This document shows positions 17,710-27,933 of a stretch of DNA of 64,000 nt, piece after piece. Source of the stretch: Mesobacillus jeotgali (GTDB taxonomy: Bacteria; Bacillota; Bacilli; Bacillales; Cytobacillaceae); NCBI RefSeq assembly GCF_002874535.1, contig NZ_CP025025.1, positions 122,001 through 186,000 of the forward strand. The letters are read 5' to 3'. Within the stretch, counting starts at the first letter, position 1. Every line of letters starts with the position of its first letter. Position numbers and translations under genes: made by a program. Below the pieces are notes generated by a model that saw only the letters and a program-made list of their open reading frames with translations, did not search any database and had not been told where the DNA came from.

Positions 17710-18789
17710 ATGGTAAAAAAGTTAAGGATAGTTGGTTTATTGAATCTTATCTTCCTCCTAATGTTATTGGCGGCATGCGAAGAAGGGGTGTCTACAATAC
17801 AGAAGGAAAACAAAGAGTCAGAGATTGAAAGAGTTACTGATTCGGAAGACAAGCTTAAAATCGGTTTTTCGATGGACACGTTGGAAGAGGAACGGTGGCC
17901 AAGAGATAGAGACTTGTTTAAAGAAGCGGTAAAGTCATTAGGGGCGGAAGTCGTGATACGCGAAGCGAAGGGTGACGATACCTTGCAAATCGTGCAGGCA
18001 GAAACGTTAATCAGCGAGGGAGTGGACTTGCTTGTAATCGTTCCGCATAACGCGGAGGCTGTAGCAACCATCGTCAACAAAGCCCACTCTGCGGGTATCA
18101 AAGTTATATCATATGACCGTTTAGTGAAAAATTCTTCTGTTGATTTATACATCTCTTTTGACAATGAGTTAGTTGGAGAACTTCAAGCTCAGGCGATAAC
18201 AAAGGTAGTGCCAAAAGGGAAGTATGTATATATCGGCGGGGCAAATACAGACAATAATGCACATTTATTTAAAAAAGGAGTTTTTAATGTCCTTCAGCCA
18301 TTCATAGATAGGGGTGACATACAGATTGTGTATGATCAGTGGACTGAAAATTGGACTCCTGAAAATGCTCGTGCCAATATGGAAGCTGCCTTGGAGATAA
18401 ATAATAACGAGATAGATGCGGTTATTGCTGCAAACGATGCGACAGCAGGTGGAGTTATAAAAGCACTTGAAGCACAAGGGCTTGCGGGGAAAATTCCAGT
18501 TGCCGGACAAGATGCAGACTTAGCAGCAGCACAGCGTATTGTCCAAGGGACTCAGACAATGACCATCTACAAACCTATTAAAACATTAGCATACGAAGCA
18601 GCAAGAGCCGCTATCAAAATGGCAGAAGGAGAAACCGTTACATCGGACAGAAAAATTAACAACGGAAAATTAGAAATACCATCCCTCCTACTTGCGCCTA
18701 TTGCTGTAGATAAAAATAATATAGATGACACCATTATTGCTGATGGATTTCATCAGCGTGATGAGGTGTATGGGAAGACAGGGAAATGA
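17710..18789 (+). CDS. xylF: XylF-type D-xylose-binding lipoprotein
   Basis: Secreted lipoprotein of 359 aa with lipobox LAAC (Cys23). The body matches the XylF family closely: KIGFSMDTLEEERWPRDRD, VIVPHNAEAVATIV, VISYDRLV, YISFDNELVGELQA, YIGGANTDNNAHLFKKG, DAVIAANDATAGG, VAGQDADLAAAQRI, and TMTIYKPIKTLA. An excellent ribosome site (GGGAGGAG) precedes ATG 17710. It stands alone: no ATPase or permease follows, so it either shares the MmsA/MmsB pair upstream, supplies a distant transporter, or delivers ligand information to the adjacent two-component system. Xylose as ligand is inferred from family resemblance. Confidence 0.82.
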   Translation: MVKKLRIVGLLNLIFLLMLLAACEEGVSTIQKENKESEIERVTDSEDKLKIGFSMDTLEEERWPRDRDLFKEAVKSLGAEVVIREAKGDDTLQIVQAETLISEGVDLLVIVPHNAEAVATIVNKAHSAGIKVISYDRLVKNSSVDLYISFDNELVGELQAQAITKVVPKGKYVYIGGANTDNNAHLFKKGVFNVLQPFIDRGDIQIVYDQWTENWTPENARANMEAALEINNNEIDAVIAANDATAGGVIKALEAQGLAGKIPVAGQDADLAAAQRIVQGTQTMTIYKPIKTLAYEAARAAIKMAEGETVTSDRKINNGKLEIPSLLLAPIAVDKNNIDDTIIADGFHQRDEVYGKTGK

Positions 18790-18835
18790 GAATCATTTTT
18801 TAGCAGCGGAATAAGAAATTGGTGGAGGTTATTTC

Positions 18836-19855
18836 ATGATAAAAACAATAATTGCCGGGTTTGGTTTTGCCGCAAAGGTGTTCCATTTGCCGCACTTAGT
18901 TCATTCTGATAAATATGAAGTAGTTGGAATTATTTCAAGATCAGGATCATCCAAAGACCATAGGGATGTAAGCAATGTACCCGTGTATGCAACGGTAGAA
19001 GAGGCACTTTCAAAAAGTGAGGCAACGTTGTATATCATTACCACGCCATCTGACATGCACTATGACATGCTGAAACAATGTATTCTTGCAGGAAAGGATG
19101 TGCTTGTCGAAAAGCCAGCGTTTTTAACAGTTGAAGAAGGAAGAGAACTCATTCAGCTAACCGAAAATAGCGAGTCCGTGGTGTCTGTTCACCAAAACCG
19201 CCGCTGGGACGGAGACTTCTTAACCATCCAAAAACTTCTGAAAGAAGAAATGCTGGGAGACTGGAAAGTCCTTGAATCGCGGTTTGATCGATTCAGGCCC
19301 GTTGTTCGTAATCGCTGGAGAGAACAACCAGGGATAGGCTCGGGCATCCTATACGATTTAGGTTCCCACTTAATTGATCAAGCACTTGTTTTATTCGGCG
19401 AACCAGATGCACTATATGCAGAAATAGTGATTCAACGGGAGAACGGCCAAACGGATGATGGCTTTCTAATCGTGCTGCACTATGGGCAAAAGCGAGTATA
19501 TTTGCGCTCAAGTTCATTTATTAATTCAGCTTTTCCTCGTTTTGAACTGCATGGATCAAAAGGCAGTTTCGTAAAGTACGGCCTTGACAAGCAGGAACCT
19601 CAATTGGCAGATGGTACTTTCTATCAAGGGAAAGAAGGGGAAGTGGGTACACTCTATAGAGAAGAAGCGAAAGAGGTAACGATAGAAACTGGAGGATACG
19701 ACCATTTCTTTTCATTACTTGCTGATGGCATATCGAGCCGGGAGCCGGTCGTTTCATTGGAAGAAGCACTTAGAGTGACCAAGATTATCGAACTGGCCCT
19801 TAAATCTTCAGAAGAAGGAAGATTGATAAAAAAAGAAGAATGGATGAATTGGTGA
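18836..19855 (+). CDS. Gfo/Idh/MocA oxidoreductase, IolW/YdgJ-like
   Basis: NAD(P)-dependent sugar or polyol dehydrogenase of 339 aa. The N-terminal Rossmann fold starts IIAGFGFAAKVFHLP; EKPAFLTVEEG holds the conserved Glu-Lys-Pro, and HQNRRWDGDF and LYDLGSHLIDQAL carry the catalytic-site His residues. The pattern is closest to B. subtilis IolW (YvaA) and YdgJ, NADP-linked scyllo-inositol dehydrogenases. Substrate identity here is open, since the neighbours handle aldoses. GGTGGAGG precedes ATG 18836, 46 bases after xylF, so it may share that transcript. A terminator at 19936 follows. Confidence 0.82.
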   Translation: MIKTIIAGFGFAAKVFHLPHLVHSDKYEVVGIISRSGSSKDHRDVSNVPVYATVEEALSKSEATLYIITTPSDMHYDMLKQCILAGKDVLVEKPAFLTVEEGRELIQLTENSESVVSVHQNRRWDGDFLTIQKLLKEEMLGDWKVLESRFDRFRPVVRNRWREQPGIGSGILYDLGSHLIDQALVLFGEPDALYAEIVIQRENGQTDDGFLIVLHYGQKRVYLRSSSFINSAFPRFELHGSKGSFVKYGLDKQEPQLADGTFYQGKEGEVGTLYREEAKEVTIETGGYDHFFSLLADGISSREPVVSLEEALRVTKIIELALKSSEEGRLIKKEEWMNW

Positions 19856-19935
19856 AGTAGCTCTAAAGGAGCTAAAACATTTTTACATTGCCAAGCATCC
19901 TCTAGACACAGGAGGTGTGTAGTGCCAATCAAATT

Positions 19936-19970
19936 AAGGCAACTAGCCTATCGGGGGAGTTGCCTTTTTT
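19936..19970 (+). terminator. Strong intrinsic terminator
   Basis: AAGGCAACT (19936-19944) pairs with AGTTGCCTT (19958-19966), followed by TTTTTT. Confidence 0.85.
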
Positions 19971-20277
19971 GCGTTTTAACAAAAATGGCGTTCACATTAT
20001 TGTTAATAAGTTTTAAAATTTCCTAAATTAAAATAATACGATGTGTGGTATTATTTTTTCGATAAGTGAACGATCCTTCTGGAACCTTCTCGTAAAACCC
20101 CCATAAATGAAGCATCTTTTCTAATTGAATTTGTAGATCCTCTCGTAATCATCTTAAACTCTCTCAAGTTTTCTATAATAATTCCCTAAATACAAGCGTG
20201 AAAGGAGTGGTAAGCCATGTAAAACTACTTATCAGCTTTCCTAATATTTTTATTTATAATAGAAGGAGGAATATTGA
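19971..20277. other. Non-coding region with a start-stop element
   Basis: AT-rich leader region of the 108-aa protein gene. It contains AAAGGAG (20201-20207) followed by ATG at 20217 and an immediate TAA, that is, a start codon directly followed by a stop. The flanks GGTAAG and CTTATC can pair around it. No longer reading frame is evident. Confidence 0.4.
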
Positions 20278-20604
20278 ATGGGTCACGATATTTATGGATT
20301 GAATAAAGCGAGGGAAGAAATTGCTTATGCACGTTTTAGCATGGGGAATCATAATGCCCTCCTGCTGTACCGTTTCCTTGATGCCTACCAGTTCTATGCT
20401 GGAGTCAGCGGTTCAGGTAAGAGTTCGGTCTTTTCGCTGCAACAAGTTGAAAAGGCTATGAAAGGCTATAAAAAATTCTTTAAAACTGCTTCACCGTCGG
20501 AGAGTGATTGTACATTCTGGGATAAAAAACAAATCTTCATCTTTATCCAAAGCTGTTTGGAAACTGCACAGAAAGAAAAAAGTGTAGAAGTGTATTTTGG
20601 CTAG
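20278..20604 (+). CDS. Small conserved-looking protein of unknown function
   Basis: Soluble 108-aa protein with a strong ribosome site (AGAAGGAGGAAT) before ATG 20278. It begins MGHDIYGLNKAREEIAYARF and is rich in aromatic residues and helices (DAYQFYAG, MKGYKKFFK, IFIFIQSCLETAQKE). The stretch GVSGSGKSS superficially matches a Walker A pattern, but the protein is far too short for a P-loop NTPase and has no Walker B. I do not recognise a characterised family. It has its own leader and lies isolated between the oxidoreductase and katG. Confidence 0.65.
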   Translation: MGHDIYGLNKAREEIAYARFSMGNHNALLLYRFLDAYQFYAGVSGSGKSSVFSLQQVEKAMKGYKKFFKTASPSESDCTFWDKKQIFIFIQSCLETAQKEKSVEVYFG

Positions 20605-20745
20605 TAATTTAAACTCTTCGCTTTGATTTTGATTTCTTAAACCAACTCATATTAATCCCCGATCAATCCTTAGCCTCCCCTATTCATAAAAGATTCCAAT
20701 TATAGATACTAAATCCCTTGTCTCTTTCATAGTTATTAATGTTGA

Positions 20746-23004
<2,259 letters not shown>

Positions 23005-23023
23005 GAGATGAATAGTTTAGAAG

Positions 23024-23056
23024 ATAGCAGATCAGTAAAATGATCTGCTATTTTTC
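23024..23056 (+). terminator. Strong intrinsic terminator of katG
   Basis: ATAGCAGATCA (23024-23034) pairs perfectly with TGATCTGCTAT (23041-23051), followed by TTTTTC. Confidence 0.9.
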
Positions 23057-23100
23057 TGGTGCATGGGAGTTTTGGAAAAATACCGTCATCCCCTAGTTTT

Positions 23101-23932
23101 GGGTAAAAGGAGATCCCCTGCATTGCCCGAAAACGCGTCATCTTCGTCATTTGGGTAAAAGGAGAGCCCTTGCATTGCCTGAAAAAGCGAAATTCCCCTC
23201 ATTTGGGTAAAAGGAGAGCCATTGCATTGCCCGAAAAAGTGCAATTTCCCTCATTTGGGTAAAAGGAGAGCCATTGCATTGCCCGAAAAAGTGCAATTCC
23301 CCTCATTTGGGTAAAAGGAAAGCCTCTGCATTGCCCGAAAACACGTCAACCCTATCATTTGGGTAAAAGGAGAGCCCCTGCACTGCCCGAAAATGCGCCA
23401 ACTCTATCATTTGGGTAAAAGGAGAGCCCTTGCATTGCCCCAAAAAGCGCAATTCCCCTCATTTGGGTAAAAGGAAAGGCGCTGCACTGCCCGAAAACAC
23501 GTCAACTCTATCATTTGGGTAAAAGGAGAGCCCTTGCATTGCCCCAAAAAGCGCAATTCCCCTCATTTGGGTAAAAGGAGAGCCATTGCATTGCCCGAAA
23601 AAGTGCAATTTCCCTCATTTGGGTAAAAGGAAAGCCGCTGCACTGCCCGAAAACACGTCAACTCTATCATTTGGGTAAAAGGAGAGCCCTTGCATTGCCC
23701 CAAAAAGCGCAATTCCCCTCATTTGGGTAAAAGGAGAGCCATTGCATTGCCCGAAAAAGTGCAATTTCCCTCATTTGGGTAAAAGGAAAGCCATTGCATT
23801 GCCCCAAAAAGCGCAATTCCCCTCATTTGGGTAAAAGGAGAGCCCCTGCACTGCCCGAAAAGGCGTCAACTCTATCATTTGGGTAAAAGGAGAGCCCTTG
23901 CATTGCCCAGAATTGCACTATCCCCTGCATTT
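23101..23932. repeat. Sixteen tandem copies of a 52-bp repeat
   Basis: The core GGGTAAAAGG recurs at 23101, 23153, 23205, 23257, 23309, 23361, 23413, 23465, 23517, 23569, 23621, 23673, 23725, 23777, 23829 and 23881, always exactly 52 bp apart. Units vary mainly after the CCCGAAAA segment, in a GCGCAATTCCCC type and an ACGTCAACTCTA type. Units 8-10 and 11-13 form a near-identical 156-bp higher-order repeat. GGGTAA and TTGCCC inside each unit can pair. No reading frame is maintained, as 52 is not a multiple of three. It fills the katG-sstT gap. Confidence 0.97.
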
Positions 23933-24157
23933 TTCAATCGGTACACGGGATATCTATAGTTGAGTCTATTTATTTAAAAAAGGGACCTATTCTTGGGAAG
24001 AATTATCTATTAACGGTTGGATTGAATTTGAGGTATGATGTTTAAGTATTTAGATAGTTGAAATTTTAAGTATATTCACATCTTTATATTGTAATATAGT
24101 ATTTCAATATCTATAATACATAGTACACGAACAGTTGTGTTTTTAAGGAGGACATTG

Positions 24158-24223
24158 GTGGTTATTGCCCTTTTTAAAAAACAACAAACAAGAGAACTTA
24201 CAAGTGGGGGAGATGACTTATGA
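24158..24223 (+). CDS. Short leader peptide translationally coupled to sstT
   Basis: GTG 24158 lies 6 bases after a perfect AAGGAGG (24145-24151) and opens a 21-codon frame ([10 protein letters not shown] then [11 protein letters not shown]). Its TGA (24221-24223) overlaps the ATG of sstT (24220-24222). An in-frame TTG at 24155 is an alternative start. The strong ribosome site and exact overlap make a coupled leader more likely than chance. I see no attenuator hairpin, so coupling is the simplest role. Confidence 0.55.
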   Translation: MVIALFKKQQTRELTSGGDDL

Positions 24224-25458
24224 AAGATTTACTGAAGAAGTGGAATCAAGTAAGCCTGGTGAAACAGATCATTGCCGGTTTGTTAATTGGTATTATCCTT
24301 GCTTTAACCATCCCGGAGGTTGCAAAGCCGGTTGCTATTTTAGGGTCTTTATTTGTTAGTGCCTTAAAGGCGGTTGCCCCTGTATTGGTATTATTCCTGG
24401 TTATGTCGGCGATTGCCCAGCATAAACGCGGGCAGAAAACAAACATGAAAACGATTATTTCTTTATATCTTCTAGGAACATTTGCTGCCGGGCTTATTGC
24501 GGTTATTGCTAGTTTTTTGTTTCCGGTAAGCTTGAAACTTACAGCTGGCGCTGAGGGCATGACGCCTCCTGGAAGTGTAGTTGAGGTTCTTAAAACTGTA
24601 TTGCTCAATATTGTTGATAATCCTGTTAATGCTATTATGAATGCTAATTATATCGGTATTTTAGCCTGGGCAGTCCTAGTCGGTCTTGCTCTGAAGAATG
24701 CGTCTGATTCAACAAAAACAATCATTGGAAACTTATCCGATGCGATGTCCAAAATCGTCACTTGGGTGATTAAATTCGCTCCACTTGGCATCATGGGCCT
24801 TGTATTTGAATCGATTACAGCAAACGGACTTAGCTCTTTGCTTGGCTATGGAAAGCTACTTGCCGTTCTGATAGGCGTCATGCTTGTTGTAGCTCTTGTA
24901 GTCAATCCGCTCATCGTTTTCACTCAAATAAGGCAAAATCCATATCCGCTTGTCTTCAAATGTTTGAAAGAAAGTGGTATTACGGCATTCTTTACTCGCA
25001 GTTCGGCTTCTAATATCCCTGTTAATATTAAAATATGTGAAGATTTAGGCCTGGACAAGGATTCATATTCTGTTTCCATTCCATTAGGCGCAACCATCAA
25101 TATGGCTGGAGCTGCCGTGACGATTACTGTTATGACACTGGCTGCCGTTCATACACTTGGCATTCAGGTTGACATTCCTACTGCCATTCTTCTAAGTGTT
25201 ATGGCTGCCATCAGTGCTGCGGGTGCTTCAGGTGTTGCCGGCGGTTCACTGCTGCTGATCCCTCTCGCCTCCAGCTTGTTCGGTATCCCGAATGATGTCG
25301 CCATGCAGGTAGTTGCAGTAGGTTTTATCATCGGTGTTTTACAGGATTCTTTTGAGACAGCCCTTAACTCATCGACTGACGTATTATTTACGGCTGCAGT
25401 AGAATTTAAGAAATGGCGGAATGAAGGAAAAGTTATCGAAATCAAAAAGGCATCATAA
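24220..25458 (+). CDS. sstT: Serine/threonine:sodium symporter
   Basis: Integral membrane transporter of 412 aa from the dicarboxylate/amino acid:cation symporter (DAACS) family, in the SstT branch that imports L-serine and L-threonine with sodium. Eight or more hydrophobic segments are visible. Diagnostic stretches are [13 protein letters not shown] and [19 protein letters not shown] in the substrate/sodium site, then [24 protein letters not shown] precedes ATG 24220, which overlaps the stop of a short upstream leader. It is preceded by the 52-bp repeat array and followed by a repeat-free AT-rich gap. Confidence 0.93.
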   Translation: MKDLLKKWNQVSLVKQIIAGLLIGIILALTIPEVAKPVAILGSLFVSALKAVAPVLVLFLVMSAIAQHKRGQKTNMKTIISLYLLGTFAAGLIAVIASFLFPVSLKLTAGAEGMTPPGSVVEVLKTVLLNIVDNPVNAIMNANYIGILAWAVLVGLALKNASDSTKTIIGNLSDAMSKIVTWVIKFAPLGIMGLVFESITANGLSSLLGYGKLLAVLIGVMLVVALVVNPLIVFTQIRQNPYPLVFKCLKESGITAFFTRSSASNIPVNIKICEDLGLDKDSYSVSIPLGATINMAGAAVTITVMTLAAVHTLGIQVDIPTAILLSVMAAISAAGASGVAGGSLLLIPLASSLFGIPNDVAMQVVAVGFIIGVLQDSFETALNSSTDVLFTAAVEFKKWRNEGKVIEIKKAS

Positions 25459-25863
25459 GCTGGCCAGAATAAAGTTGATCGCTCATCTGTTCAGTATTCA
25501 TCTGCATAAGGAATCAGGGGCCCAACAGGTTCCTGCTTTTCTGCTTATAAAGAATATCCCGTCTGTAATAATTTTTGCAGACTTTTTAGAGGACGTGCCT
25601 TTTGTCTTCACTTTTCAATTGATCTAGTATTGATATTTTGCAGGTTATATGGTAACATTTCGTTAATTTAATAAATCAATCGAGAGATTTTCATTAACTT
25701 ATTTATACTAATAAGCTTTAGCATGCCAGTTAAATTTTTATTTGGCCGGATGAAAAAGCATTTTATTAAAAATAATAAAGTTGATAATAAGTAAATCGAT
25801 GTATTCCTTAAACTAGAATTTTAGCTTGAGGAATAGATCGATTTTTTGTTTAGGGGGGATTAT
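25459..25863. other. AT-rich intergenic region with a weak terminator
   Basis: After sstT, GTCTG (25561-25565) and CAGAC (25578-25582) followed by TTTTT could be a weak terminator. The rest is strongly AT-rich with no convincing reading frame. It probably holds the promoter of the DUF2294 gene, but I could not place it confidently. Confidence 0.4.
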
Positions 25864-26229
25864 ATGAACAAGTCGAAAGGTTCTATGGAGTCTGATATAA
25901 GCAAGGCGATAACTCAATGGGAAAAGGACTATCTTGGACGTGGCTCTGTTTCCGTTAAGACAGATATATTGCGGGATATGGTCATCGTGAGTTTGCAAGG
26001 GGTCCTGACACCAGCAGAATATTCCGTTTGTGAAACTAAAGAGGGAATGTTAACAGTAAAGAAAACCCGTTCGGAACTAGTGGAATCAGGTTTGGGAACT
26101 TTAAAAGAAATCATATTTACGAACAGTGGGGAACAAGTGAAAAGTTTTCATACTGACATAAGCTCTCGGACAGGAGAACGCGTAATGGTATTTAAATTAT
26201 ATAACGACCTTGAGAAAAAATTTTTATGA
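25864..26229 (+). CDS. DUF2294/MpsC-family protein
   Basis: Small soluble protein of 121 aa (MNKSKGSMESDISKAITQWE start). The LGRGSVSVKTDILRDMVIVSL segment is typical of the DUF2294 family. That family includes MpsC, named after the S. aureus MpsABC membrane-potential system in which MpsAB take up dissolved inorganic carbon. The biochemical role of the family is not settled. AGGGGGG precedes ATG 25864. The location directly upstream of a bicarbonate transporter gene and a carbonic-anhydrase-like gene supports a role in inorganic carbon handling. A strong terminator separates it from sbtA. Confidence 0.75.
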   Translation: MNKSKGSMESDISKAITQWEKDYLGRGSVSVKTDILRDMVIVSLQGVLTPAEYSVCETKEGMLTVKKTRSELVESGLGTLKEIIFTNSGEQVKSFHTDISSRTGERVMVFKLYNDLEKKFL

Positions 26230-26241
26230 TAATAGAGGGAG

Positions 26242-26271
26242 ATCTTTAATAGCATGTTGCCAGTTAAAGAT
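26242..26271 (+). promoter_or_regulatory. Stem-loop abutting the terminator ahead of sbtA
   Basis: ATCTTTAA (26242-26249) pairs perfectly with TTAAAGAT (26264-26271) around a 14-base loop (TAGCATGTTGCCAG). The terminator stem starts at the very next base, so the two helices could stack. This could be a protein- or ligand-responsive leader element; no known class was recognised. Confidence 0.45.
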
Positions 26272-26331
26272 AAACCGACAATTCAGTTCAGCGGTCTAAC
26301 CGCTTGGACTCTGGAATTGTCGGTTTTTTTT
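26272..26331 (+). terminator. Strong branched terminator upstream of sbtA
   Basis: AAACCGACAATTC (26272-26284) pairs with GAATTGTCGGTTT (26314-26326) and runs into eight Ts. The loop itself holds AGCGGT pairing with ACCGCT, giving a two-storey hairpin. Only 28 bases lie between it and the sbtA start, leaving little room for a separate promoter. Confidence 0.85.
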
Positions 26332-26359
26332 ATTGAAAAAACCAAAAGGAGGAAGCTGA

Positions 26360-27367
26360 ATGAACGAAATATTACTTCAAAATTTATTATCACCCGTTGT
26401 GTTGTTTTTTGTGTTAGGCATTATAGCGGCAATCGTTAAATCAGATTTGAAGTTTCCCAATGGTTTAAGTGAAGGCCTAAGCATTTACTTATTAATTGCC
26501 ATTGGAATAAAAGGAGGCATTGAACTTTCGCATTACTCAATTGAGTCTGTACTCGCACCAATCCTGGGAGCATTGTTTTTAGGAATAATCATTCCCGTAA
26601 TTACACTGGCTCTCATGAGGCTAATAAAACTGGATCTTAAAAACTCGATAGGGTTGGCAGCCACTTATGGGTCCATCAGTATAGTTACATATGGTGCTGC
26701 CATTACATTTCTTGACGAGAGCGGTACATCTTATGAAGGGTTCATGAATGCTTTGGTTGTTTTAATGGAGAGTCCGGCAATTTTAGTATCTTTACTGTTA
26801 TTAAAAATAGCAGAGAGCAAAAAAGATCTTTCGATTTATTCCACCCGGAATCTAGGCTTTATCCCTGCATCCTCAAACTTAATAGATAAAGAAGTGATAA
26901 GGGAAAGCATTTTTGGTAAAAGTATTTTGCTTCTTGTTGGCAGCCTTTTAATAGGCTGGGCGCTTGGTGAAAGTGCAGTCCCAATGGTTAAACCTTTATT
27001 TATAGACTTATATAGCAGTGTGTTAATTCTTTTCCTGTTAAATATGGGATTGATTGCGGGAAAACGATTGCCCGAGATTAAAAAGCACGGATTGAAATTG
27101 CTGGCATTTGGTTTGCTTACTCCCCTTTTATTTGGCAGTTTAGGCGTTCTCGTAGGGGATCTCGTTGGCTTATCTTTAGGGGGAGTTACGTTAATGGGGG
27201 TATTGGCTGGAAGTGCTTCATACATTGCTGCACCCGCAGCCCTTAAAACTTCAGTGCCGGAAGCCAATCCATCCATATACCTGGGTTTATCTTTAGGAGT
27301 CACTTTTCCATTTAACTTGATTATTGGAATACCCGCCTATTATGAAATAGCAAAATGGATACAGTAA
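26360..27367 (+). CDS. sbtA: Sodium-dependent bicarbonate transporter, SbtA family
   Basis: Integral membrane protein of 335 aa with about ten hydrophobic segments. The FPNGLSEGLSIYLLIAIGIKGGIEL segment, the ATYGSISIVTYGAAITFL segment and GVLAGSASYIAAPAALKTSVPEANPS near the C-terminus match the SbtA family, known from cyanobacteria as a high-affinity sodium:bicarbonate symporter. AAAGGAGG precedes ATG 26360. It is followed 13 bases later by a gene for a catalytically dead carbonic-anhydrase homologue, so the two are almost certainly co-transcribed. The usual cyanobacterial partner SbtB (PII-like) is absent. Expression probably depends on read-through of the terminator just upstream. Confidence 0.85.
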   Translation: MNEILLQNLLSPVVLFFVLGIIAAIVKSDLKFPNGLSEGLSIYLLIAIGIKGGIELSHYSIESVLAPILGALFLGIIIPVITLALMRLIKLDLKNSIGLAATYGSISIVTYGAAITFLDESGTSYEGFMNALVVLMESPAILVSLLLLKIAESKKDLSIYSTRNLGFIPASSNLIDKEVIRESIFGKSILLLVGSLLIGWALGESAVPMVKPLFIDLYSSVLILFLLNMGLIAGKRLPEIKKHGLKLLAFGLLTPLLFGSLGVLVGDLVGLSLGGVTLMGVLAGSASYIAAPAALKTSVPEANPSIYLGLSLGVTFPFNLIIGIPAYYEIAKWIQ

Positions 27368-27380
27368 AGGAGAGGTTTAC

Positions 27381-27863
27381 ATGTCAACAGTAAAAAGTTC
27401 AGCAACGAAAAAAACAATGATCATAACAGGTGTTAATGAGGCGATTTATCCTTTATTTCCAGAGATAACATATAAAAAGAATAAAGATATGATGATTCTT
27501 AACAGTTTTGGGGCAGTTATTACCCAACCCTATGGGTGCTTGATTCGAAATATCATTCTAGCGATCTATAATGAACTGGTGGATGAAATCTTTATAATCG
27601 GTGAAATGGAAAGTAAAGAAGTCAAACTAAATATATCAGATAAAATAAAGGAACATGGAGTTTCAGAAAATATAATCAAGACAATTAACTACATTGATGT
27701 AGTGGGGAATGACGTAATCAACTGGTTAACAGGACCACAAAATATTGAAGATGTAATTAAGAAGAATAAAGACTTAATAAAAGGCCATCCATTAATTCCA
27801 AAATCAATACCTGTCCATGCTTATATTGCCAATCCAGAGACTGGGGAGTATTTTCCGGTTTAA
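27381..27863 (+). CDS. Beta-carbonic-anhydrase-like protein lacking zinc ligands
   Basis: Soluble protein of 160 aa. It aligns along its length with YtiB-type beta-carbonic anhydrases: ILNSFGAVITQPYGCLIRN corresponds to the SAGALVTHPFGS region, VDEIFIIGE to the segment before the HxxC ligands, and IPKSIPVHAYIANPETG to the conserved C-terminal strand. The zinc ligands are gone: the C-x-D-x-R site reads GVNEA, and the H-x2-C site reads GEMES. It therefore cannot be a normal carbonic anhydrase. Given its coupling to sbtA (AAAGGAGAGG before ATG 27381, 13-base gap), a regulatory or bicarbonate-sensing partner of the transporter is a reasonable inference. Confidence 0.75.
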   Translation: MSTVKSSATKKTMIITGVNEAIYPLFPEITYKKNKDMMILNSFGAVITQPYGCLIRNIILAIYNELVDEIFIIGEMESKEVKLNISDKIKEHGVSENIIKTINYIDVVGNDVINWLTGPQNIEDVIKKNKDLIKGHPLIPKSIPVHAYIANPETGEYFPV

Positions 27864-27933
27864 GAGAAGAATGTTAATCATTTTAAAACAGGAAATAGTG
27901 CCTTTAACGAGGTTCGATTGGTGCTCCTTCCAC

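Noticed and set aside
20404-20430. Walker A-like GVSGSGKSS in the 108-aa protein
   Set aside because: The protein is far too small for a P-loop NTPase and lacks a Walker B or nucleotide-specificity motif; a chance match.
23101-23932. Possible CRISPR array
   Set aside because: Units are conserved along most of their 52 bp, with graded variation rather than unique spacers between identical repeats. No cas gene lies nearby and the conserved core is not a typical CRISPR repeat.
24165-24359. 64-codon frame overlapping the start of sstT
   Set aside because: It overlaps sstT in another frame, with no ribosome site of its own; the 21-codon leader in the third frame is better supported.
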